In this document: positions 16,984 to 25,960 of the stretch, piece after piece | Position numbering within the stretch: the stretch's first letter is position 1 | How the letters are laid out: the number at the start of each line of letters is the position of its first letter | Source of the DNA: Dietzia aurantiaca | GTDB lineage: Bacteria > Actinomycetota > Actinomycetes > Mycobacteriales > Mycobacteriaceae | Direction of reading: 5' to 3' | DNA length: 64,000 nt | NCBI RefSeq assembly: GCF_021033825.1 | Contig: NZ_JAIFXZ010000003.1 | Location: forward strand, 62,001-126,000 | Notes under the pieces: model-generated | What the model was told of the DNA's origin: nothing | Database searches by the model: none | The model's input: the letters and a program-made list of their open reading frames with translations, nothing else | Made by a program: the position numbers and the translations under genes

Positions 16984-18584
16984 ACGCGCCCACCACGCCC
17001 GACACCGCCCTGTCCGCCGCCCGCCGCGCCCGCGAGCTCGCCGACCTGCGCGAGCGCACGACCCCCGTCGACCTCGTCGTGATCGGCGGCGGCATCACCG
17101 GCACCGGCATCGCCCTGGACGCCGCCTCGCGCGGGCTCGAGGTGGTGTTGCTCGAGGCGCACGACCTGGCGTTCGGGACGAGTCGCTGGTCGTCCAAGCT
17201 CGCCCACGGCGGGCTGCGCTACCTGGCCACCGGCAACGTCGGGATCGCGCGCAGCTCGGCCGTCGAACGCGGCATCCTCCTCGACCGCACCGCCCCCCAC
17301 CTGGTGCGCCCGCTCGCCCAGGTGGTGCCGGTGTTCCGCGACACGCCGCCGCTCGGCGCGGTGCTGCCGGGGCTGGGGTTCGTGGCGGGCACGCTGCTCT
17401 CGCGCCTGGCGGGGACCGGCGCCGACCGCCTCCCGGGCGCGAGAATCGTCGGCCCGCGGCGCGTGGCCGCCTATGTGCCGGGCGTCCGCCGCGAGGGGCT
17501 GCGATTCGGCCACGTGAACTGGGACTGCCAACTCGTCGACGACGCCCGCCTCGTCACCGCCGTCGCGCGCACCGCCGCCGGCCACGGGGCTCAGGTCATC
17601 ACGCGGGCGCGGGTGGTCGAGGCGTCGGGGACACGGGTCACCGTGCGGGACGAGGCCCCGATTCACGACGACGACGCCGCCGCCGGTGCCCGCGAGTTCA
17701 CCCTCTCCGCCCGGGCCGTCATCTCGGCGACCGGCGTGTGGGCCGGCGAGACCGCACCGGAGGTGAGGGTGCGCCCGTCGCGGGGTACGCACCTGGTGAT
17801 CGACGCGGCCGCCCTCGGTCACCCGGAGGGCGCGCTGACCGTGCCCGTCCCGGGCGAGACCAACCGGTTCTGCTTCGCCCTGCCCGCCGGGTTCGGGCGC
17901 CTGCACGTCGGCCTGACCGACGTCGACGCCCCCGGCCCGATCCCCGACGTCCCCGAGTCCTCCGACGACGAGATCGACTTCCTCCTCGACGTCGTCAACC
18001 GTGCGCTCGCCACCGCCCTGACCCGCGACGACGTCCTGGGCACTTTCGCCGGGCTGCGACCGCTGGTCGATTCGGGGGCTTCCGGCGAGACGGCCGACCT
18101 GTCCCGCGAGCACGCCGTCCTGGAATCCGAGAACGGACTCATCACGATCACCGGCGGGAAGCTCACCGAGTACCGGCTCATGGCCGAGCAGGCGGTCGAC
18201 CTCGTCGTCGACCGGACCGGACTGCCCGCCTCGCCGTGCCGCACCGCCGACCTGCCGCTCGTCGGTGCGCCCGGGCATCCCGTGGCCGTTGGGCTTGGCG
18301 GGGCCGGCGGGGCCACGTCCCCCGGCCGACTGCCCGCGTCGCTCGTGGAACGCTACGGGCAGGAGGCCGCCGCGGTGGTGGCGGCGAGCCTGCTGGACCG
18401 GCCACTCGAGCCGGTCGCGGAGGGCCTCGACGTGACGCGCGCCGAGTTCTCCTACGCCGTCACCCACGAGGGGGCGCTGACCGTGGACGACATCCTCGAC
18501 CGACGCAGCCGTGTGGGGCTCGCGCCGGCCGACCGCGCGGCCGCCGAGGCCGCCGCGCAGGAGGCGGTCGGGCTGATCAGCTGA
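16980..18584 (+). CDS. glpD: Glycerol-3-phosphate dehydrogenase, FAD-dependent
   Basis: 534 aa. Oxidises sn-glycerol 3-phosphate to dihydroxyacetone phosphate and passes electrons to quinone at the membrane. The FAD loop is VVIGGGITGTGIALDAASRG near residue 34. TSRWSSKLAHGGLRYL near 73 is the family signature, and FAGLRPL and TITGGKLTEYRLMAE are in the C-terminal third. Start ATG 16980 overlaps the TetR stop. Its stop overlaps the convergent decarboxylase stop in TCAGCTGA. Position and family match Rv2249c (glpD1). Confidence 0.95.
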   Translation: MNAPTTPDTALSAARRARELADLRERTTPVDLVVIGGGITGTGIALDAASRGLEVVLLEAHDLAFGTSRWSSKLAHGGLRYLATGNVGIARSSAVERGILLDRTAPHLVRPLAQVVPVFRDTPPLGAVLPGLGFVAGTLLSRLAGTGADRLPGARIVGPRRVAAYVPGVRREGLRFGHVNWDCQLVDDARLVTAVARTAAGHGAQVITRARVVEASGTRVTVRDEAPIHDDDAAAGAREFTLSARAVISATGVWAGETAPEVRVRPSRGTHLVIDAAALGHPEGALTVPVPGETNRFCFALPAGFGRLHVGLTDVDAPGPIPDVPESSDDEIDFLLDVVNRALATALTRDDVLGTFAGLRPLVDSGASGETADLSREHAVLESENGLITITGGKLTEYRLMAEQAVDLVVDRTGLPASPCRTADLPLVGAPGHPVAVGLGGAGGATSPGRLPASLVERYGQEAAAVVAASLLDRPLEPVAEGLDVTRAEFSYAVTHEGALTVDDILDRRSRVGLAPADRAAAEAAAQEAVGLIS

Positions 18585-19353
18585 CGGGCGCCGGGGCGGG
18601 GAACTCGGCCGTGAAGTTCTCGAAAGAGAACGTGGCCAGGGCCCGCGCGCGGGTCAGTCCCAGCTCGCGGACGGCCCCGGCGAACCGGGCGACGTGGGCG
18701 TCGCCGTCCCCGGCACCCGCGACGACCGAGATCGTCGCGCCACCGGCCGGTCGGATGCGTCCGCCGCCGACCTCGGCCTGCGCCCCCACCAGGACGGGCT
18801 CGCCGCCGAGGACCTGGATGCAGTTCATGCCGATCGACTGTTTTCCCGGCAGCGGGATCCCGCGGCGGGTGTCGAGCCTGATGTCGATGCCCGAGGCGCC
18901 GCCCGAGCCGACCGCACCGAGGCGGGCGTCATCGAGCGCGCCGCCGGCCGTGCCGACCATGTCGCCCTTCCACTTGGGAAAGCCCCACAGCTCGTTGCCG
19001 GCGGCCAGCGTGAAGTCCTGGTCGACCGGCAGCTCGTGGATGTGGACCCGCGTCCCGACGCCCGGGACCTTGACCTGGAACGCCAGCCCCACCTCGTGAT
19101 ACGCGCCCAGCACGTTGCCCGGGACGTCGTGGTAGCGGACGTGGATCACGACCACCGGCGTGCGACCGCCGGGCAGGGCGACGGGCTCGGCGCCGGCCGC
19201 GTCGAGCACCGCCGACTGGGCACCGCCGGCGATCAGTCGGCGGGCGACCGCGGCCTTACCGAGAAAGGCCGCACCCGAGATCGAGGCGGACACGACGGGA
19301 ACGGGAAACGTGATCTCACGGCCCGCGACGACCTGCGAAGTGGAAGAACTCAT
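18577..19353 (-). CDS. Acetoacetate decarboxylase family protein
   Basis: 258 aa. The segment NELWGFPKWKGDM near residue 120 matches the ADC motif with the Schiff-base lysine region, and LGAYHEVGLAFQV precedes it. It may decarboxylate a beta-keto acid or be one of the many ADC-like proteins with other aldolase-type activity. Start ATG 19353 is taken because the reading frame above it runs through aspA in antisense. A palindrome, CTGGTCA-GG-TGACCAG, lies 14 bases before the start. It follows aspA on the same strand. Confidence 0.75.
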   Translation of the reverse strand: MSSSTSQVVAGREITFPVPVVSASISGAAFLGKAAVARRLIAGGAQSAVLDAAGAEPVALPGGRTPVVVIHVRYHDVPGNVLGAYHEVGLAFQVKVPGVGTRVHIHELPVDQDFTLAAGNELWGFPKWKGDMVGTAGGALDDARLGAVGSGGASGIDIRLDTRRGIPLPGKQSIGMNCIQVLGGEPVLVGAQAEVGGGRIRPAGGATISVVAGAGDGDAHVARFAGAVRELGLTRARALATFSFENFTAEFPAPAPVS

Positions 19354-19366
19354 ACCCAGACGGTAG

Positions 19367-19382
19367 CTGGTCAGGTGACCAG
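19367..19382. promoter_or_regulatory. GntR/FadR-like operator palindrome
   Basis: A perfect 7-2-7 palindrome, CTGGTCA GG TGACCAG, lies in the 68-bp gap between aspA and the decarboxylase gene. The TGGTC/GACCA halves resemble sites bound by FadR-type GntR regulators. No GntR gene is in the window. Confidence 0.5.
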
Positions 19383-19421
19383 TATCACTATGTTGCGAGG
19401 CTAAATTCTCGAGCGTTTCCG

Positions 19422-20861
19422 CTACTCCGGCAGCGCGACACCCGGAGGCGCAATGCGGCCCTTGTATTTCGGCCGCAGGAGATTGGCCGGGGACAGGATG
19501 TCGTCGAGTTCCGCCTCCGTGAGCAGACCCATTTCCAGCACCACGTCCCGCACGCCGCGACCGGACCGCGCACACTCGCGGCCCACGAGGTCGCCGTTGT
19601 GATGGCCGATGACCGGGTTGAGGTAGGTGACGATCCCGATCGAGTCCATGACGTTCCGGCGCGCGATCTCCACGTTCGCGGTGATGCCCCGCACGCACTT
19701 GTCGGTGAGGGTCTCCATGGCCGAGGTGAGAAGCGAGATGGACTCGAACATCGCCTGGGCGATCACCGGCTCCATCACGTTGAGCTGCAGCTGGCCCGCC
19801 TCGGCCGCCATCGTGACGGTGACGTCGTTGCCGATCACTTTGAAGCACACCTGGTTGACCACCTCGGGGATCACCGGGTTGACCTTGGCCGGCATGATCG
19901 ACGATCCCGCCTGCAGCTCCGGCAGGTTGATCTCGTTGAGCCCGGCCCGCGGCCCGGAGGACAGCAGCCGCAGGTCGTTGCAGATCTTGGACAGCTTGGC
20001 GGCGGTCCGCTTGAGGGCGGCGTGGACGTTGACGTAGTCGCCGGTGTCGCTGGTGGCCTCGATGAGGTTCATCGCCCCGGAGACCGGCAGCCCGGTCACG
20101 GCCCGCAGATGACTGATGACGGACCGGCGGTAGTCGGGCGGGGTGTTGACCCCGGTGCCGATCGCCGTGGCGCCGAGGTTGACGGCCAGCAGCATCCGCG
20201 CGGCCGAACCCAGCACGTGTAGCTCCTCGTCGAGGGTCACGGCGAAGCCGCCGAACTCCTGGCCGAGCGACATCGGGACCGCGTCCTGCAGCTGGGTGCG
20301 GCCCATCTTGAGGACCTCGCGGAACTCCTCCGACTTGTCGTAGCAGGCCTCCCGCAGCGCGACGATCGTCGGCTCCAGCCGCTCGAGCGCGTGCCACAGC
20401 GCGATCCGGAAGCCGGTCGGGTAGGCGTCGTTGGTCGACTGCGAGCGGTTGACGTCGTCGTTCGGACTGACGAACTCGTAGGCGCCCTTCGGGTGGCCGA
20501 GCCGCTCGAGCGCCAGGTTCGCGACCACCTCGTTGGCGTTCATGTTGACTGACGTGCCCGCGCCGCCCTGGAACACGCAGGACGGGAACTGGTCCATGCA
20601 ACGGCCGTCCACGAGGATCTCGTCGCACGCCCCGACGATCGCCTCCGCGACCTTCTCGTCGAGGACGCCCATCTCGAGGTTGGCCAGCGCAGCGGCCTTC
20701 TTCACCATGACCATCCCGCGGACGAAATCCGGGATGTCGCTGATCGTGGAGGAGCCGATCGGGAAGTTCTCCACGGCCCGCACCGTGTGGACGCCGTAAT
20801 AGGCATCCGCCGGCACCTCCCGTGTTCCGAGCAGATCCTCTTCCACACGTGTCCGGCTCAT
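19422..20861 (-). CDS. aspA: Aspartate ammonia-lyase
   Basis: 479 aa, the usual length. Interconverts aspartate with fumarate plus ammonia in the cytoplasm. The superfamily signature [11 protein letters not shown] is near residue 320 and holds the catalytic serine loop. [14 protein letters not shown] and [19 protein letters not shown] lie in the N-terminal half. Fumarases of this class differ in their C-terminus; this one, with [20 protein letters not shown], fits aspartase better. The ribosome site GGGAGGA precedes ATG 20861. Confidence 0.9.
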   Translation of the reverse strand: MSRTRVEEDLLGTREVPADAYYGVHTVRAVENFPIGSSTISDIPDFVRGMVMVKKAAALANLEMGVLDEKVAEAIVGACDEILVDGRCMDQFPSCVFQGGAGTSVNMNANEVVANLALERLGHPKGAYEFVSPNDDVNRSQSTNDAYPTGFRIALWHALERLEPTIVALREACYDKSEEFREVLKMGRTQLQDAVPMSLGQEFGGFAVTLDEELHVLGSAARMLLAVNLGATAIGTGVNTPPDYRRSVISHLRAVTGLPVSGAMNLIEATSDTGDYVNVHAALKRTAAKLSKICNDLRLLSSGPRAGLNEINLPELQAGSSIMPAKVNPVIPEVVNQVCFKVIGNDVTVTMAAEAGQLQLNVMEPVIAQAMFESISLLTSAMETLTDKCVRGITANVEIARRNVMDSIGIVTYLNPVIGHHNGDLVGRECARSGRGVRDVVLEMGLLTEAELDDILSPANLLRPKYKGRIAPPGVALPE

Positions 20862-20979
20862 TCGTCCTCCCTCTCTCGGATCTGGGGATCGCGGTGCGTC
20901 CCGCCAACAGTAACCGCGCCGCCGTACCTTCCGTCACGATCCACGGCGGTTCACCGCACTCGCTGCATAGTGTGGATTC

Positions 20980-21741
20980 ATGTCGCCCCAGACGACCCAC
21001 AGCCCCGGCCCCGGCCCCGGCCCCGGCCCCGGCCGGATCCTGCCCCCGGCGCGAGATCTCGTCGGCAGCATCGTCGATCGCCAGGAGGTGCCGCTCCCCC
21101 GTGGGACATGGCGGGTCTTCGGGCTCGCGTTCGCCGGATTCGCGACGCCGGTGATCGGCTTCGTCGAGCTGGCCCAGCGCATCCAGGGCGAGGCAAAACT
21201 GCCGTTTGATCGCGCACTCATGATGTGGGCCCGCCGCCGACATTCGCCGCGTCGGACCCGGATCGTCCGGGCCGTCACCGAACTCGGCGGTGTCACGGCG
21301 GTGCCGGTGGTCGCACTGTCCGCGGCCGGCTATCTCGCCGCCGTCCGGGGCAGCCGCCGACCGGCGACGCTGCTCACGGTCTCACTGGTGGGATCGACGG
21401 TCATCAACTCGATCCTCAAGGTGATGTACCGGCGGGCGCGCCCGACCTTCTTCCCCCACATCGTGCAGGAGAAGAGCTACTCGTTCCCCAGCGGGCACGC
21501 CATGGCCAGCGCCGCCCTGGCCGGCTGCGCGTGTGTTCTGGCCTGGCCGACCAGGTGGCGCGCTCCCGTCATGGCGGGCTCCGCCGTCTACGTCCCCACC
21601 ATCGGCGCCACCCGCGTCTACCTGGGCGTGCACTTCCCCAGCGACATCCTGGCCGGCTGGTGCGTGAGCCTGGCCTGGGTCGGCGAGGTCGCCACCATCA
21701 TGTGGCTCGCGGACCGGTTCGACCGATCCGCGAGCCACTGA
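20980..21741 (+). CDS. PAP2 family membrane phosphatase
   Basis: 253 aa with about 5-6 membrane helices. All three PAP2 motifs are present: KVMYRRARP near residue 147, YSFPSGHAMASA near 168 and TRVYLGVHFPSD near 215, which holds the catalytic histidine and aspartate. Candidate substrates are phosphatidic acid or undecaprenyl pyrophosphate, with the active site on the outer face. The N-terminus carries a GPGPGPGPG run encoded by a 6-bp tandem repeat. Divergent from aspA. Confidence 0.9.
   Translation: MSPQTTHSPGPGPGPGPGRILPPARDLVGSIVDRQEVPLPRGTWRVFGLAFAGFATPVIGFVELAQRIQGEAKLPFDRALMMWARRRHSPRRTRIVRAVTELGGVTAVPVVALSAAGYLAAVRGSRRPATLLTVSLVGSTVINSILKVMYRRARPTFFPHIVQEKSYSFPSGHAMASAALAGCACVLAWPTRWRAPVMAGSAVYVPTIGATRVYLGVHFPSDILAGWCVSLAWVGEVATIMWLADRFDRSASH
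21003..21032 (+). repeat. 6-bp tandem repeat inside the PAP2 gene
   Basis: Five perfect CCCCGG units encode Gly-Pro repeats near the protein N-terminus. Because the unit is 6 bp, copy-number change would keep the frame, so it would alter linker length and not switch the gene off. Confidence 0.85.
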
Positions 21742-21756
21742 GCCGGGTCCGCCGGA

Positions 21757-23775
21757 TCAGATCCGGTCGACCAGCAGCTTGGCGAACGCCGCGGGATCGG
21801 CGAGCGTACCGCCCTCGGCCAGGACCGCCGCACCGGAGATCAGCCGCGCCGTGTCCACGAGCCCGTCCGCCGACGGATCCTCGGCGTGCTGGCGACGCAG
21901 CCGCTCGACCAGCGGGTGCGACGGGTTGAGTTCCAGAATCCGCTTGCTCGTCGGTAGCTCCATTCCGGAGGCCCGGTACATCGCCTCGAGCTGCGGGGTC
22001 ATGTCGAACTCGTCTCCCACCATGCAGGCCGCGGACTCGGTGAGCCGGTGCGACAGCCGCACCTGCTTGACCTCGTCTTCCAGCTCCTCGCCGAGCCAGG
22101 TGAGCAGGTCGGTGAACTCCGCCGCGTCCGGCTGATCCTCACCGTCCTGCGTGTCCGCGCCGATTCCCGACAGGTCCACGTCGCCCTTGGCCACGGACCG
22201 CAGCCGCTTGCCCTCGACCTCGCCGACCGCGTCCACCCAGACCTCGTCGACCGGGTCGGTGAGGACCAGCACCTCGACGCCGCGCGCGCGGAACGCCTCC
22301 AGGTGCGGGGAGCTCTCCACCGCGGCGCGCGACGTTCCGGTCAGGTAATAGATCTCCTCCTGCCCGTCCACCATCCGGGAGACGTACTCGGCGATGGTGG
22401 TGCCCGCCTCGGCGTCCGCAGCACCGTCGGCACCCTCCGCACTCTCGACCGACGGCCGCGTCGAGGCGAACGTGCTGACCGCAAGCAACTGATCACGCGC
22501 GTCGACATCCGCGATCAGGCCCTCCTTGAGGACCGCGCCGAAGTTCGCCCAGAAGCTCCGGAACTCCTCTGGACGATCCCGCTTGACCTGCTCGATCGCC
22601 TGCAGCACCCGCTTGACCAGACGCTTGCGGATCGCGCGGATCTGACGGTCCTGCTGCAGGATCTCGCGGGAGACGTTCAGCGAGAGGTCCTGCGCGTCGA
22701 CGATGCCCTTGACGAAGCGCAGGAACGGCGGAACCAGCTCCTCACAGTCGTCCATGATGAACACCCGACGCACGTAGAGTTGCACACCCCGCTTGACGTC
22801 CGGCGAGAACAGGTCGAACGGCACCTGCGAGGGCAGGAACAGCAGCGCCTGGTACTCGAACGTGCCCTCCGCCTTGAGCGTGATGGTCTCGAGCGGCTCA
22901 TCCCAAGCGTGCGAGATATGCCGGTAGAACTCCGCGTACTCCTCGTCCGAGACCTCGGACCTGGGGCGCGTCCAGAGCGCCTTCTGCGAGTTCAGCGTGA
23001 CGGTCTCGGTGATGGAGTTCTCGGCCGAGGGATCGTTGGCCTCGTCGTCATCCCCCGTATCGCCCTCCGGCTCCGGCGCGGGGCGCTCCACCTCCATCCG
23101 GATCGGCCACGCGATGAAGTCGGAGTACGTCCGGACGACACGCCGCAGCGTGTTCTCGTCGGCGTAATCCGGCAGCGCGGCGTCCCCACCGGCAGGCTTG
23201 AGCTGGAGGATCACCGACGTGCCCTGGGGCGCGTCCGCGTCCTCCTCGATCGTGTACGTGTCCTCGCCACTGGAGACCCAGCGCGTGCCGACCGACTCCC
23301 CGGCCTTGCGGGTGACGAGCGTGACCGAGTCCGAGACCATGAACGTCGAGTAGAAACCGATGCCGAACTGCCCGATCAGGTCGGCCGTGGCCTGCTCCGA
23401 GATCTCGCCCGATTCCTGCGCCGCCCGCGCGGCCGACAGCGCCTCACGCATCTGCCCGGTACCCGACTTGGCGAGGGTGCCGATGAGATCCACGACCTCC
23501 TCACGGGACATACCGATGCCGTTGTCCCTGATCACGAGGGTGCGGGTCTGCTCGTCCGGGATGAGCTCGATGTGCAGATCGGACGTGTCCACGCCCAGCG
23601 TCGAGTCCTGAAGCGCCGCCAACCGCAGCTTGTCCAGCGCGTCGGAGGAGTTGGAGATGACCTCGCGCAGGAACGTGTCCGGATTGGAATAGATCGAGTG
23701 GATCATCAGATCCAGCAACTGTCGGGTCTCCGCCTGGAACTCCCTGGTCTCGGCATTCCCGGTGTGCTGACTCAT
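21757..23775 (-). CDS. htpG: Molecular chaperone HtpG (Hsp90)
   Basis: About 672 aa. The N-terminal ATPase shows NSSDALDKLR near residue 37, VIRDNGIGMSREE near 80 and LIGQFGIGFYSTFMVSD near 122. The middle domain includes the linker-like acidic stretch EPEGDTGDDDEAND near 245, longer and more acidic than in E. coli. ATG 23775 is preferred over ATG 23787 because the ribosome site GGAAGGAA abuts the upstream ATG but is about 11 nt from 23775. Its promoter region holds a 16-bp tandem duplication and two 47-bp palindromes. Confidence 0.94.
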   Translation of the reverse strand: MSQHTGNAETREFQAETRQLLDLMIHSIYSNPDTFLREVISNSSDALDKLRLAALQDSTLGVDTSDLHIELIPDEQTRTLVIRDNGIGMSREEVVDLIGTLAKSGTGQMREALSAARAAQESGEISEQATADLIGQFGIGFYSTFMVSDSVTLVTRKAGESVGTRWVSSGEDTYTIEEDADAPQGTSVILQLKPAGGDAALPDYADENTLRRVVRTYSDFIAWPIRMEVERPAPEPEGDTGDDDEANDPSAENSITETVTLNSQKALWTRPRSEVSDEEYAEFYRHISHAWDEPLETITLKAEGTFEYQALLFLPSQVPFDLFSPDVKRGVQLYVRRVFIMDDCEELVPPFLRFVKGIVDAQDLSLNVSREILQQDRQIRAIRKRLVKRVLQAIEQVKRDRPEEFRSFWANFGAVLKEGLIADVDARDQLLAVSTFASTRPSVESAEGADGAADAEAGTTIAEYVSRMVDGQEEIYYLTGTSRAAVESSPHLEAFRARGVEVLVLTDPVDEVWVDAVGEVEGKRLRSVAKGDVDLSGIGADTQDGEDQPDAAEFTDLLTWLGEELEDEVKQVRLSHRLTESAACMVGDEFDMTPQLEAMYRASGMELPTSKRILELNPSHPLVERLRRQHAEDPSADGLVDTARLISGAAVLAEGGTLADPAAFAKLLVDRI

Positions 23776-23814
23776 CGCGACATCCATTTCCTTCCGCGCG
23801 TAAACGCGCCGCTG

Positions 23815-23846
23815 TTATCGGCCACTGCACTTATCGGCCACTGCAC
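23815..23846. repeat. 16-bp tandem duplication upstream of htpG
   Basis: TTATCGGCCACTGCAC occurs twice without a gap, about 40-70 bp upstream of the htpG start. It could be a doubled regulator site or a simple duplication that also doubles a promoter element. Confidence 0.8.
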
Positions 23847-23963
23847 ATCCCCTGCGGGCGTGGTCTGACGAGGACAACCTATCCGGCCGGTCCGACATTC
23901 CCGGCTGGGCGGTCCTCGTCGTCGTCATCCCCCGCCCCTATTCTCCCGCCTCTCGCCCCGCCG

Positions 23964-24010
23964 CCCACCTGGGGCGCCCTGCGTGATGCCTGCAGGGCAC
24001 CCCAGGTCAG
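23964..24010. repeat. 47-bp palindromic repeat, copy 3 (spacer class B, reversed)
   Basis: Arms at 23964-23981 and 23993-24010 around spacer CGTGATGCCTG. The right arm is the consensus; the left arm has the same three changes as copy 1. The reversed spacer matches 8 of 11 bases of copy 2. It lies upstream of htpG and of the nuclease gene, not after a gene end. Confidence 0.9.
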
Positions 24011-24118
24011 ACGCCGTTTCGAGCGACTTCGCTGCCGAGGACCGTCCCGTGCCGCGCACCGACGACCGCCCGCCTATCGCGCCAGCGGAGCCCACCCGCC
24101 CCAGGGCGTCGCACCGCC

Positions 24119-24165
24119 CTGACCTGCGGTGCCCTGAACACGCCGAGCAGGGCACCGCAGGTCAG
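24119..24165. repeat. 47-bp palindromic repeat, copy 4 (spacer class A)
   Basis: Arms CTGACCTGCGGTGCCCTG and CAGGGCACCGCAGGTCAG are exact complements around spacer AACACGCCGAG. Both arms carry the same G-to-C/C-to-G swap at one stem pair compared with copies 1-3 and 6, which keeps the pairing. It lies 83 bp before the nuclease start. Confidence 0.95.
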
Positions 24166-24247
24166 GAGGACCGAGCGCGCGTGGCAACACCGACGTCGAC
24201 GACCACACCATCGCACCAATGTCGTACCTCGAACATACTGTCGAGCC

Positions 24248-25846
24248 ATGACCGCTACCCGGACCTCCTCCCGCACCGATTCCCCGTTCCCCGGCCCGCA
24301 GCCCGGCGGGCACTTCGAGGCCCCGCCCGGCTTCACCACCACGACCGGCCCGGCGGCCGATGTGCTGGTCCCCGAGGCCTACGCCAGGTGGGATCCAGGG
24401 CAGCGCCGCGGCTATCTCGCCAGGCGGCTGGTCAATGCAGCCGAGGGCGGCACGCTGCTCTACGCCTATGACTGCGTCCGTATGTCGCGCGAACGGGATG
24501 GTGTCCGCGACCCGTGGGAGACGGCGGCCACCATGATCGGGGCGTCCATGTCGATGTCGCGGCACGGGGCGACGCGGCTCATCTCCACCGCCGTGGAACT
24601 CATCGACCGGCTGCCGCGGACGGCGGCCCTGTTGCTGACCGGGTGGATCGGGCTGCTCGCGGCGCACACCATCGCCGAGGAGACCGCGTTCGTCGCGGAC
24701 GAGATGATGCCCGAGATCGACCGTCGCATCTGCGAGGGGCTCGCCCCCACCCGGCGGCGCATCCACCCACCCCGGCTCGGACCGCTGCGGAAGATGCTGA
24801 CCAAGACCATCAACAAATACGACCCGGTAGGCGCGGACGCCCGCGCTGAACAGGCACGACGTGGGGCGGACGTGGAAATGGTCCCGCTCGGGAACGACCG
24901 CGGGATGATCAGCGCCACGCTCAAAGCAGAGGACGCGATCGAGATCTTCCAGCGCCTGGACGGCCTCGTACGCAGCGCCGATCCTGAAGATCCGCGCACG
25001 GCCGGGCAGCTCCGCGCCGCCGGACTGCTCGCGATGAGCCGCGGCTGGACCTGCCTGCCCGATCCCGACGGCGAACATCCCGCCGACCCCGCCGCGCAGG
25101 ACGCCGCGAGACGAGTGGTGATACACGCGTACGACGACGGCAGCGCCGACAATCGCGGGCTCAGTCTCTACGGGTACGGACCGATAACCCGGCATACGGC
25201 GGATCAGCTCGATCGCAGCGCCCGGCGCAGGCTCGACAAGCTCGCGCACCTCGCCGACCCGCACAGCGACTCCGCGGGCCGGTACCGCCCCTCCGAGGCG
25301 CTGGCCCGGTTCTGTCGCGGAAGGGACGGGACCTGCGTGTTCCCCGGCTGCCAGACCCTGGCCGAGCATGCGGACCTGGACCACATCATCCCGTTCGACC
25401 ACGACGATCCGGCCCGGGGCGGGCGCACGACGAGTGACGATCTGGGCTGCCTGTGCCGGACCCATCACCGGCTCAAGACCGACGGCGTGTGGGCGTACTA
25501 CCGCGACGTCGACGGATCGTACGTGTGGCTCCACGGGCCCAACCATCCCGAACCCGACCGCGGCACCCGCGTGATCACGGGTCCGACCGGATCCTTGGCG
25601 CACCTCTCCGCCCCGCGGCATCCCGACGCCAGCCGACGCCAGATGGCCGCCGCCGAATCCGGGCGTACCGGCGGGCGGGGCGCGGATGAGGGGCGCAGGC
25701 ACCGACCGCACCTCGCGGAACGGCGTCGGGCGGACCGTCGGATCCGCCGCGAACGGGCTGAACAGCGTCGGGCGGACCGGTCGACGCCGGTGACGCCGGT
25801 GATGCCGGTGATGCCGGTGATGCCGGACGACGAGCCGCCATTCTGA
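24248..25846 (+). CDS. DUF222-HNH endonuclease (13E12-repeat type)
   Basis: 532 aa. DUF222 occupies about residues 45-340. The HNH domain follows, with zinc cysteines C363 and C368 in CVFPGC, catalytic DLDH at 377-380, then C401, C403 and HH at 406-407. Such genes are multicopy in mycobacteria (REP13E12) and relatives; a role in mobility or as nicking enzymes is suspected, not shown. The C-terminus is Arg-rich and ends in a TPV/MPV repeat. Two 47-bp palindromes lie within 290 bp upstream. Confidence 0.9.
   Translation: MTATRTSSRTDSPFPGPQPGGHFEAPPGFTTTTGPAADVLVPEAYARWDPGQRRGYLARRLVNAAEGGTLLYAYDCVRMSRERDGVRDPWETAATMIGASMSMSRHGATRLISTAVELIDRLPRTAALLLTGWIGLLAAHTIAEETAFVADEMMPEIDRRICEGLAPTRRRIHPPRLGPLRKMLTKTINKYDPVGADARAEQARRGADVEMVPLGNDRGMISATLKAEDAIEIFQRLDGLVRSADPEDPRTAGQLRAAGLLAMSRGWTCLPDPDGEHPADPAAQDAARRVVIHAYDDGSADNRGLSLYGYGPITRHTADQLDRSARRRLDKLAHLADPHSDSAGRYRPSEALARFCRGRDGTCVFPGCQTLAEHADLDHIIPFDHDDPARGGRTTSDDLGCLCRTHHRLKTDGVWAYYRDVDGSYVWLHGPNHPEPDRGTRVITGPTGSLAHLSAPRHPDASRRQMAAAESGRTGGRGADEGRRHRPHLAERRRADRRIRRERAEQRRADRSTPVTPVMPVMPVMPDDEPPF
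25784..25828 (+). repeat. 9-bp tandem repeat at the nuclease 3' end
   Basis: Five 9-bp units of the form ACGCCGGTG or ATGCCGGTG encode TPV-TPV-MPV-MPV-MPD near the C-terminus. Changes in number keep the reading frame. Confidence 0.85.
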
Positions 25847-25960
25847 TCCGCGAGACCGAGGGTGCATAACCGTTGCCGACGACAGCTCCGGGGATTAGCG
25901 TCGCTGTGGAGGAGACGCCACACGACGCCCCCTGGCCCCTACCCAGCGAAAGGTGCCGTC

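Larger units (their letters stand above)
23776..24247. other. Intergenic region between divergent htpG and HNH nuclease genes
   Basis: About 470 bp without a gene. It holds a 16-bp tandem duplication near htpG and copies 3 and 4 of the 47-bp palindrome, 108 bp apart. I saw no CIRCE or HAIR heat-shock operator. Short frames crossing the palindromes look like chance and have no ribosome site. Confidence 0.7.

Noticed and set aside
18577-21243. An 888-codon reverse-strand frame covering the decarboxylase and aspA regions
   Set aside because: Only the last 258 codons are the decarboxylase. The rest is antisense in another frame to aspA and the PAP2 gene, a result of high GC.
23983-24471. A 162-codon frame starting inside palindrome copy 3 and running into the nuclease gene
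   Set aside because: It overlaps the true nuclease start in another frame and its sequence resembles no protein.
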